Origin: Timema cristinae
Lineage: Eukaryota > Arthropoda > Insecta > Phasmatodea > Timematidae
Reading direction: 5' to 3'
Length of the DNA stretch: 64,000 bases
NCBI GenBank assembly: GCA_039000515.1
Contig: JBCFYV010011135.1
Coordinates: forward strand, 11,296,776 to 11,360,775
The translations under genes and the position numbers were made by a program. Numbering within the stretch: position 1 is the first letter of the stretch; each line of letters opens with the position of its first letter. The notes under the pieces are model-generated. The model saw only the letters and a list, made by a program, of their open reading frames with translations, did no database searches and had not been told where the DNA came from. Shown one piece after another: positions 54,848 through 64,000 of this stretch.

Positions 54848-55030
54848 GCACCATGTCTCACTAACTGTTCTTGTGCGGCTTATCTACTAACTATGCTAAT
54901 GTGTTAAAGATGAGAAAGTTGAAAGTATACCCACATTATAATTAAAAAGAGATTGGAATAAAAACCTATCTCCACATCCTACTTGAATTCAAACCCTGAT
55001 CTCGTCAGTTTATACGTTTTAGATCAGTCG
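54848..55030 (-). mobile_element. Old SINE-B copy
   Basis: The tail CAGCACCATGTCTCACTAAC, ACTATGCTAATGTG, and head CTTGAATTCAAACCCTGATC remain. It is strongly diverged. Confidence 0.6.
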
Positions 55031-56459
55031 TTGTGTAGTGTAAATGAACATTTTTTAAAGCAAAAAATTTAATATTTTAGGAGTGGTACGGAAGGGCATT
55101 GCCTTGATACATAATGTAAGAAAGAGAGGATAGTAATAGTTAATGATAAGAGAAGGAAATGAAACTTAATTTTTAAGTATAATGGTAAATATTTTAGGAG
55201 AGTTATGGAATGGTATTACCTGTATAGAAAATGGATGAAACTGAGAGACAGAGAGAGAGAGGAAGAAGGATTAGATGTTAGGAAAATATATTTAAAGGAA
55301 GTAAAGGAAGAGAGAAAATTACTTGTTTAGAAGCTGGCTTACCCCTTCCCCCTTCAGATGAATGTATACACACATCCTGACCACACCCATCCGATAGCCC
55401 TCCCACCTTCAACTTCTGACATCTCGCTGTTTCTCAACGCCATATTTAATCCTACTACTGTTATATTTGTTGTAAATTATCACATTATAACATCGAGTCT
55501 TTCAACTATTTATTTTATGTGTGTAGAATATATCAGCGTCAGTTCGCTCAGCCTTTATAATAGGCCTTCTTTCAAACTTGATTTATAATCAGGAACATAT
55601 AGTTTTAACAAACTTGCCAATATTCTAGACGCTACTATTTCATGAGGTAAAGTACATCGTTAGGCCATAGCTGTCAACACTTAAGTGAAACCACATTCCA
55701 CAAAACATATAATTACTAGTCATATATCACAACGTTGCAAATCTAGTTAGTTGTCATGTGCCAGGGTTACTGACTGGCCTCATTAACAATGGGCAGAACG
55801 TTCAAGAGAATTTGGGGCTGATCCACAAGGGAAAGCATTCCGTCACTACCCCACTCTCACCCCTTTAACCGTGTATTATTTGGATCTTTCCAGATTCAAA
55901 CAGCAAATTATGATGTCATTAAAGTGCACCCATGACCAGATAGTTTATTTTCAAAGAAAAAGCCTTTTAAAATATGCAAACTTAATTTTTGGTGAGATTT
56001 GCAAGGAACGTACTTGAAACACAAGAATGATTGTTAAACCTCTAGTCAATGAAACATTAAAAGTGAGTAAAGGAGTTAATTTTTATAAGGAGAAATATAA
56101 TTTTTTTATTTTGGAATAAAATAAACAAATATGAATTGAAGAAGATAACAATCAATATTTACTAAGGATAGAAACCTTAAGTCAGGAAAATCGATTAACT
56201 TATATACCCCCTTCCCTAAGAATACTACAAAATATTCTAAAAAAATACTAAAGAGCAAAATAGTTATACAATTAGGAGGAATGACATAGTCATAATATTA
56301 AACAGTTAACAATTAGCATATGAAATAGTCAAGGACTCGTGTCATACACGATAGAGAATAAATTAACAAATCTCATGAATGAAAATTACACTAAAATTTG
56401 ATAAAGAAAAATTGTTCTATTAGCGTTGATTTTATATATATATCAAGATGCGCTGCTAA
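55031..56459. other. Non-coding sequence
   Basis: Nothing is recognised. An open frame at 55,358-55,588 shows no domain. Confidence 0.3.
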
Positions 56460-56815
56460 ATAATATAATAATAATGATAATAATAATAATCTTATTATTT
56501 ATTATTATTTAAATCTTAGGGCAAAATAAGTAAAATATTTATCTAGTAGGAACATATAGATTATATATTTTAGTATGAATCTTATGTAAAATATATAAAT
56601 ATATATATATATTATTATATATATTTTGCATAAGATTCGGTACTAAAATATATATCTGTATATATATATATATATTATATTTATATACTTATATATATTT
56701 ATAAGATTCGGTACTAAAAATATATAATCTATATGTTTCTACTAGATAAATATTTTAATTATTTTGCCCAAAGTTTAAAAAAAATTCTTATTGTTTATTT
56801 ATTATTATTATTATT
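56460..56815. repeat. AT-rich imperfect palindrome of about 340 bp
   Basis: The left arm from about 56,515 (GGGCAAAATAAGTAAAATAT, TTTATCTAGTAGGAACATAT, AGATTATATATTTTAGTA) is mirrored by the right arm ending about 56,775 (ATATAATCTATATGTTTCTA, CTAGATAAATATTTTAATTA, TTTTGCCC). The centre is (TA)n with a further GATTCGGTACTAAAA repeat. The SINE-A tail starts directly to the right. Confidence 0.8.
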
Positions 56816-57104
56816 ATTATTTTATCACTGCGTCTTACTACCCGTTAGGACTATACACACTTACGCTAATGCGTAATGAAGGGATGATTGCAAGATAAAA
56901 TGAAGGACCTACAGTTTAACGTGGATCCGACCCACGGTGGAGGCCTGGCATTCCCCACATTCACAAGATTGTGAATAATACACTTCCTGTCAGAGGTGAA
57001 GGAAGGGTTTGGCAATCAGATAAATCTGTGCCGGGACCAAGGATTGAACCATGGACCCACAGCACAGAAGCCAGCCACATTAACCCTAGATCACAAGGTC
57101 ACCT
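56816..57104 (-). mobile_element. SINE-A copy
   Basis: It has the tail CGTCTTACTACCCGTTAGGA, body GACCCACGGTGGAGGCC, TCAGAGGTGAAGGAAGG and head (GATTGAACC, CACAAGGTCACC), in minus orientation. Confidence 0.85.
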
Positions 57105-57464
57105 TTTTTTAATAGATAAAAACTGCAAAAATCCTTCCCTAAGCGCTCGTTACCATACACTACATAACTGTACTCTCCCCCAGCATGCCTCTGATAACCG
57201 TCCTCACCTCCAAACAAAGAGAAACTGCCTTTCTTAGCCTGTTACCAACTTTGAATCTGCGTACTCTTTCTTACTAATGACCAATGAAGACGAGTGTCAC
57301 GTGACTCTCACAGAACAATTACTAAGGTGAGTGCATTAATTTATATGACTTTTGGTTTGATTAAAATGTGAATTCCCATTCAGTAAAATGATAAATCAAG
57401 CTTATATGGTCTGGTTGTTTGGTTTGTCCTCTACTCATGTTGGGCTAATCACTATACAATCGTT
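57105..57464. other. Short non-coding stretch
   Basis: Nothing is recognised. Confidence 0.3.
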
Positions 57465-57775
57465 GTCTTAGGTGGGTTTAAGTTAATGTGCTAGCCTCAG
57501 GATCAGATGTTCGTGGGTTCAATTCCAGCCGTGGTTGCAGGATTTTTCTTGAGTAATAAAATTCAGCAGCACTACTTCCTTCGGAGTGGAAGTAGGCCCA
57601 TCTTTACTGTGGAATGTAAAAGAACCCTGGAAGATATGTGAAAATACTTTCCCTGGAAAAATTGTTAAGTCCTTTCGCTCTCACTCATAGAAATTCTCGT
57701 GGGCTGATATAATCAGTCGGTTCACAAAGTGCACGTTAAATATCTTAAACAAATAAATAAAAACATTACGAAATT
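57465..57775 (+). mobile_element. SINE-C copy 2
   Basis: A tRNA-like head (box A around TTAATGTGCTAGCCTC, box B GTTCGTGGGTTCAATTCC) is followed by the body AGAACCCTGGAAGATATG and CCCTGGAAAAATTG and the tail AAATAAATAAAAAC. It is the better-preserved copy of the family seen at 30,331. Confidence 0.8.
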
Positions 57776-58429
57776 AAAAAATTGTTTTATCCTAATTTTG
57801 AATATATTTTAATTCAAATCCTCGAATACCCAGTATCGTTGAAGATTTTATTCTAAAAATTCGGAACGTCAAAGGGAAAAATCTCTAATAATTTATAATA
57901 GAAGTAATATTTCAGGTTGACTGTACTCATGGCGTATAAAACCAATTCAAGTACCATAAAATGAAATCGTCAAAGAAAATTATAGCCAAAAGCTGGACTC
58001 TGCTGATTAACTGTCGCATCTCCAAACGAGCAACGCGGATTGATTTCCACTCTAGTACTACGGATATTGCATATTTGTATCATTCAACCGGTTCACTCGA
58101 AACTGATGTACGCTTATTTTAATTGGTACTAGTTCCTCAATTAATTGGAAAGGTTTTTTTTTTAAATGGGGGTGGGTAGGAGAGGAACAAAAAAAAACCA
58201 TCCTTGAAACCATTCAATTTCCACTTAAGTTATGAGCCTGTGTGAGGCAGACTCTTGTGTCTGGGATATTGATTTCATCGATGGACAAGGGGCGGGGGAG
58301 TAGGTACACTCGATAGAAATAACCTTCAAACCAGGCAGGTATAATTCGTTTGATCATAATGGAGATCCATAAACAACGCACAACTCTTTTATTACCTTTT
58401 TTTGATACCCTACCCTCATATAGCACCAA
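57776..58429. other. Non-coding sequence
   Basis: No gene or repeat is recognised. Confidence 0.3.
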
Positions 58430-58690
58430 GTATTATTATTATTATCACCCGTCTTAGTACTAGTTCAATTTATACATATATATCATAATTAATCTAATAG
58501 GGTAGGGATGAGTAAGGAAACATTCGAGAGATAATATACACGCATTTGCGTGAAAGGAGAGTGAGAAATCATTTAAGAAAACACCATCCTCTGTAGAACC
58601 GACCGGGATCCGAACCTCAATTTACCCATCACCAGCAGGCTAGTCTAACACATAAGTGACAATTCAGATCATTCAGCCATGGAAGCCTTT
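58430..58690 (-). mobile_element. SINE-B copy, moderately diverged
   Basis: (TTA)n at 58,430-58,446 is followed by the tail CCCGTCTTAGTACTAG, the body CGCATTTGCGTGAAAGGAG and the head with GGGATCCGAACCTC, minus orientation. Confidence 0.75.
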
Positions 58691-59125
58691 TTGTTAAATT
58701 AAGAATAATATTCAATTGCACTCCAAAGAAGAGTCATTTAGATAAATTAATAATAATATTCCCTGCACTTCAAAGAAGATCCCTTTTGATAATTGCAGAT
58801 CAATATTCACTGTACTCCAAAGGAAAACAAATTTCATAAATAAAGATAAATATTCACCGCACTTCAAAGAAGAGCTCTTTTGATAAATAAATGGTAATAT
58901 TCGCTGCACTCCAAAGAAGAACACTTTTGAGAAAAAGAATAATTTATATTAATTGCACTACAAAGAGAATAACTATTGAGGAAATAAAGATGAATGTCCA
59001 CTACTCTTTAAATAATATAGCTTTGAAGAAAATAAAGAACAATATTCATTGCAATCCAAAAATAAAAGATTTATAAAAATTAAAAATAATATTCACTGTA
59101 CTCCATAGAAGAGTGATTTTGGGCC
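58691..59125. repeat. Degenerate minisatellite, about 57-bp unit, seven copies
   Basis: Each unit contains AATATTC(A/G)CTGCACTCCAAAG followed by AAGAGCTCTTTTGATAAAT. Divergence between units indicates age. Confidence 0.8.
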
Positions 59126-60019
59126 GACGAAGAATAATTCTCTGCGCACCAACTAGGCGTGTATTTTTCTTTCCAAAGCATACTTAGTGCAATGAGAATA
59201 CTTTTTATTCCAGGTAAAAGTGGTGACTTGTGGGATGCTGCCATGGGAAATGTTACTGAACGTGACTGTACCAGTGTAGCGTTTCAATCATACAAATTGT
59301 ACAGCTACAATTAAATATCAATATTTTAATAATTTACGAAAGAAAGAAACAACATTAACATATTTAAAAAATATCTACCTCAAAGTTTATTTTCTCTAAC
59401 TAGATACATTCAAACAAAATTACGAACTCCCTAAATTGAAACACGATGATGTTAAAAAATATTGTCTTTTGATAAATACTGTAGCAGATATCAAAGAAAA
59501 GGATTAATATTGTCATATTTATGAACAAAATACTTCAACGCATGCTCTCTGCCATTGGATGATGTCAGATAAATTTATATACGCTGTCCAATGCTGTCTA
59601 CAAGACAATATAGTAAAGTACATCTCTATCACAAATTCTCATTAAAATAATAGCTGAGCCTAAATAATATAATCATACCAGTTATATTTAAACAAAAGAT
59701 GCCTTAGTATCTACTCACCATTTCAGGATGTTCTTGGATTTATTTGCCACGTGCGGGAACAGAAAAATTATTCAATGATGGCTCACACACGTACTATCAC
59801 AACTACATCTGATGAATGAAAGAAAAGTGTCTTGAGATCGACACACTAACCCACTCTGCGTCTGAGAATACTAGCGGCAATCCAAGGAACCATGTTTCCC
59901 CCTTTCCCTGCAAGCGGCAGTTCTGTTTCACTTCTCTTTTCCTCCGCCTTCGTCCATCTTTCTCCTTTTCTATATTCCTGAGCTTATCACCCTTTTTGCT
60001 TTGTTCCGTTCGTATCAGA
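59126..60019. other. Non-coding sequence
   Basis: No gene is recognised. Overlapping open frames on both strands at 59.8-60.1 kb have no domains. Confidence 0.3.
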
Positions 60020-60090
60020 TTTGAGACTATATATAGGGCTGCTCTCAGGTTCACATTATACCCGTTCTACTACAACCCAGACGTAAGGAG
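60020..60090 (+). promoter_or_regulatory. TATA-containing promoter-like segment
   Basis: ACTATATATAGGGC (about 60,025-60,038) precedes CATTATACCCG (about 60,054) by roughly 30 bases. The 51.5-kb segment has TATAAAA followed by CATTATACTCG. The two may be related retroelement promoters. Confidence 0.35.
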
Positions 60091-62159
60091 GAACTTCTGC
60101 ACCGTCACGCAACGAGGAAAGCGACGAACATGAAGTATTGGCCATCAGATCCACCGCCGCCTTGGACAGAACGACTTACTTGGAGCACTTAAGTATCCTG
60201 GAAAACGTCGTGAAGTCCTTATGACTTAGAGTCTAGTTTTAGTTTAAAAAAACTAGACAATGTTTATCTATACATTTAAATATGTTCTGTAGAAGCCGAT
60301 TTTTTGTTTGTTTAATATTATGTCGAATGGACAGTTAATTAATTTCAAGTCTTGTAGACTTCAAGATGGAAAAGTTTCAGTTAATTGGTTAAATATCGTG
60401 TCCTGCAATCTGAAGGACAAGTCCTTTTTGACTTAGTATATCAGTCCTAGTTACTATTTTTCCCTGTGTCCTTATGATACAGTCTTTACATTATGAGCCT
60501 TTGGCTTAGAAAGTAGTAATGTGTTAATCTTAGACTTGCTAACTACCACCGGTTCCATTTATTTATTTTGAGCCAATGTTTCTCAGAACGCCGTGTACGT
60601 AATGTGCATCTGTTTAATATTTGGATGGCTACAACCAGGCTGTCTGTCTTGTTTTCCATATCTAGTTGGGTTAATGGAAATCTATATTTTGAGTTAGTCA
60701 AATAGTCACGCTTCACGTGCAGTATTAGCGTCAGTGAGCAAACCGTGGAACTGCACTAAAGTCATAGTGGGGTCCCGCAAATAATACCCTTTTCTTTGCC
60801 TCTTGTTTGTCTCCTATTGTTTTGTGTTGCTCTTAGTGCCATTGCTATTAGAATTTTACGTACTATTGAATGCTCTGGCAGTACCGAAAGGGAAAGAGAC
60901 CAGCCATAGTACTAGTTTGTTGACACTGTTTATTAGCCATGACCGCTGTCATCAACAGATCTTTCTGTTGTTTATCATTATCTGAAATGTTTAAAAGGAT
61001 ATTATCTTAAAACCCAATCAAGCAAACTGATCAAAATTCATATGTTTACCTTGTTCAATACTTTTGTTAATAACTGTTCAATTGTTTTCTCCTTTAGAAA
61101 ACTTCTACCTGTAGCCTGGCACCTGCAAAGCCCTTGTAGCTACAGTCTAATCATCACATTTCACAAAGTCTTATTGTTTCATCAAGCTTCAAACGTATAA
61201 CCTTTAATATTATTGTAATTCTTAATTTTTGTTATTTCTGTTTTATTTAGTAATTCTATTAATTGTAACTAATTTATCTGGTTCAATTTAAATTTCAACC
61301 TGTTTTATCACGTCATCTATTAGTCTAGTAGGGATATTAGGTTACACCAGTAAACTGTTTCCTATTACTAATAAGGTCAAACTTCCCTCACATTCAATGC
61401 ACACGAACTACCTTGCTGTAATGTTGTATAAGCATTACTAACTTTGCTCGTTAGGGGCTCCACCCCCAAACCCTCAGTGGTTGTTCTTTGCAAGTGGATG
61501 TAATCTAGTGTAATTCCAGAGCATTTTTTGATAGGTCTTACCGTTTAGCCGTAAAAGACCTCCAAAGAAAGGTCCACACCGACTTTAAAGTTGCTCCGCC
61601 ATTTTGAATTATTTTGGGGGTTAAAGATTAAATTTTTTAACTTTTTTGAATTTTACCATTGGTTACAGGCTAGAACTTCAAGTTTCTAGCTCATCTGGAA
61701 GTGGGTAAACATTAATGTGAGTGAGTCAGAAATGTGGCTTCATAGTTTATTGATGTGATTTGTTGGGTAAAATGGGAAGATAGTGTGAAGTAGTGGTTTG
61801 CCAATAGAGTATTGCCCTGGATAAGTTTCTATCATCAAATAGTCTAATGCACCCATGCCAAACCTGTGGCACAACCTATGACCAGCCAATATACAATGTA
61901 GTCCTATTTTTCTTTTTATCATAGGCTATCAATCAATATATTCTATATTGCAACCATTGGCTGGAAATATTTTTTATAATTGTTTGATAATACCTTTTAT
62001 TGATAGTAAAACATATTATGAGTCTGGGTTACATCACTCGTCGTCCAGTATTGGAAAGATTATTCAGTACTAATGTACCGTTATCCAGGGACCGCCCGAA
62101 TGTACTAATCGTACATCATTTCCGTGGAGGCTCTTTCCATGTCCTGATGAGATGAGGTG
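60091..62159. other. Long non-coding stretch
   Basis: GGTTACACCAGTAA at about 61,341 repeats the motif at about 52,712. No gene is recognised. Confidence 0.3.
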
Positions 62160-63670
62160 AAGGTGATAGTGAGGTATATGAGGGTGATAGTGAGTATGAG
62201 GGTGATAGTGAGTATGAGGGTTGAGTTAGTGATAGTGAGTATGAGGGTGATAGTGAGTATGAGGGTGATAGTGAGTATGAGGGTGATAGTGAGTATGAGG
62301 GTGATAGTGAGTATGAGGGGATAGTGAGTATGAGGGTGTAGTGAGTATGAGGGTTGTAGTGAGTATGAGGGTTGTAGTGAGTATGAGGTGATAGTGAGTA
62401 TGAGGTGATAGTGAGTATGAGGGTGATAGTGAGTATGAGGGTGATAGTGAGTATGAGGGTGATAGTGAGTATGAGGGTGATAGTGAGTATGAGGGTGATA
62501 GTGAGTATGGTGAGGGTTGAGGTGTGGAGTATGAGGGTTATAGTGAGATATGAGGGTGATAGTGAGTATGAGGGTGATAGTGAGTATGAGGGTGATAGTG
62601 AGTATGAGGGTGTAGTGAGTATGAGGGTGATAGTGAGTATGAGGGTTATAGTGAGTATGAGGGTGATAGTGAGTATGAGGGTAATAGTGAGTATGAGGAT
62701 TATAGTGAGTATGAGGGTGATAGTGAGTATGAGGGTGATAGTACGTATGAGGGTGATAGTGGTATGAGGGTGATAGTGAGTATGAGGGTGATAGTGAGTA
62801 TGAGGGTGATAGTGAGTATGAGGGTGATAGTGAGTATGAGGGTTATAGTGAGTATGAGGGTGATAGTGAGTATGAGGGTGATAGTGAGTATGAGGGTTAT
62901 AGTGAGTATGAGGGTGATAGTGAGTATGAGGGTGATAGTGAGTATGAGGGTTATAGTGAGTATGAGGGTGATAGTGAGTATGAGGATGATAGTGAGTATG
63001 AGGGTGATAGTGAGTATGAGGGGATAGTGAGTATGAGGGTTGTAGTGAGTATGAGGGTGATAGTGAGTATGAGGGTGATAGTGAGTATGAGGGTGATAGT
63101 GAGTACGAGGGTTATAGTGAGTATGAGGGGATAGTGAGTATGAGGGTTGTAGTGAGTATGAGGGTGATAGTGAGTATGAGGGTGATAGTGAGTATGAGGG
63201 TGATAGTGAGTTTAAGGGTGATAGTGAGTATGAGGGTGATAGTGAGTATGAGGGTGATAGTGAGTATGAGGGTGATAGTGAGTATGAGGGTGATAGTGAG
63301 TATGAGGGTGATAGTGAGTATGAGGGTGATAGTGAGTATGAGGGTGATAGTGAGTATGAGGGTGATAGTGAGTATGAGGGTGATAGTGAGTATGAGGGTT
63401 ATAGTGAGTATGAGGGAGATAGTGAGTATGAGGGTGATAGTGGGTATGAGGGTGATAGTGAGTACGAGGGTTATAGTGAGTATGAGGGTGATAGTGAGTA
63501 TGAGGTTGATAGTGAGTATGAGGGTTATAGTGAGTATGAGGGTGATAGTGAGTATGAGGGTGATAGTGAGTATGAGGGTGATAGTGAGTACGAGGGTTAT
63601 GGTGAGTATGAGGGTGATAGTGAGTATGAAGGTTATAGTGAGTATGAGGGTTATAGTGAGTATGAGGGTG
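62160..63670. repeat. 18-bp satellite, about 80 copies
   Basis: The consensus unit is GTATGAGGGTGATAGTGA, with common variants GGTTATAGTGA and a 17-base form GAGGGGATAGTGA. Because the unit is a multiple of three, long open frames run through it (repeating SMRVIV or YEGDSE). These are periodicity artefacts, not genes. Confidence 0.97.
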
Positions 63671-63754
63671 TGGAACCAGTGGAAACTCTTAAACCTAACT
63701 TATGTTTAACTAATCAAACCTTGTTGACAATTGGGGTAATTTCACAAAAATACT

Positions 63755-63822
63755 CAAGGTACCACCCGGGAATTGAACCCGGAACCCCTTAACTCATAGC
63801 CAGGTGCACTGATCACTCCTTA
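63755..63822 (-). ncRNA. tRNA-derived sequence (SINE head remnant)
   Basis: On the minus strand GGTTCCGGGTTCAATTCCCGGG forms a T-arm with box B, and TATGAGTTAAGGGG follows the box A position loosely. No body or tail is identifiable before the window end. Confidence 0.45.
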
Positions 63823-64000
63823 CACAATGAGTAGGGCTACTTTTTATTCCTAATATAGTATTACTAAGCAAATACAAACTATTTACAATTAATAGGTTGA
63901 CATTAGTCACTTCCAGCCAAGGTTTGTAATAAGATCCTTCAGCTGTCACTGACCTACCCTTCCACCGTAGGTGAATTACAAATGTACACCATTTGGGAAA

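Noticed and set aside
62405..63709. Three long open frames encoding repeated MRVIVS-type peptides
   Set aside because: They are pure products of an 18-bp satellite whose unit is a multiple of three.

Overview
The window is invertebrate metazoan nuclear DNA made almost entirely of mobile elements. The evidence is AT-rich non-coding sequence, tRNA-derived SINEs with (AAT)n tails, LINE, BEL/Pao and Ty3/gypsy retroelements, many minisatellites, a 100-base N gap and a large Polinton/Maverick (adintovirus-like) element. I cannot name the species. I recognise no ordinary host protein-coding gene or rRNA.

Region 1 (1 to about 24 kb) is a Polinton-type provirus whose left end lies outside the window. 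On the minus strand from the left edge are a DDE integrase, a DUF8207-type protein, a fibre-like coiled-coil protein and a packaging ATPase. A short divergent promoter region separates these from plus-strand genes: a phospholipase A2-like/pX-like protein, an adenovirus-type cysteine protease, a probable minor capsid protein, a 42-residue protein absent from simple long-ORF lists, a double-jelly-roll major capsid protein and an unknown basic protein. About 3 kb of tandem repeats follow, then a protein-primed family B DNA polymerase on the minus strand, SINE-derived satellites and a small minus-strand protein (23.5-23.8 kb). Several genes are broken, mostly by single-base frameshifts, and two gene pairs sit in one frame separated only by a stop codon.

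Region 2 (11,151-18,693) is a young Ty3/gypsy retrotransposon on the minus strand, inserted into the polymerase gene with a 4-bp AGCT target duplication. Its two 1,049-bp LTRs differ only by four single-base indels that I could find. Its Gag carries two tandem PHD-type zinc fingers, and its 3' non-coding part holds an array of short perfect hairpins. The lack of LTR substitutions beside many indels suggests that part of the frameshifting in the window could be uncorrected sequencing error.

Region 3 (24-64 kb) is repeat-rich non-coding DNA. It contains a degenerate BEL/Pao element (34.7-40.9 kb) that has lost its reverse transcriptase and been hit by a SINE and by a composite inverted-repeat/tRNA-like insertion; three SINE families, two of which share one 3' tail; a 5'-truncated LINE; an inverted dispersed repeat; a G-tract minisatellite (49.9-50.7 kb); a 340-bp AT-rich palindrome; two promoter-like segments; and a 1.5-kb 18-bp satellite (62.2-63.7 kb).

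As a system, the Polinton has the parts expected of an integrating virus-like element: integrase, polymerase, packaging ATPase, maturation protease and capsid proteins. This copy looks inactive as assembled because the polymerase gene is physically interrupted.
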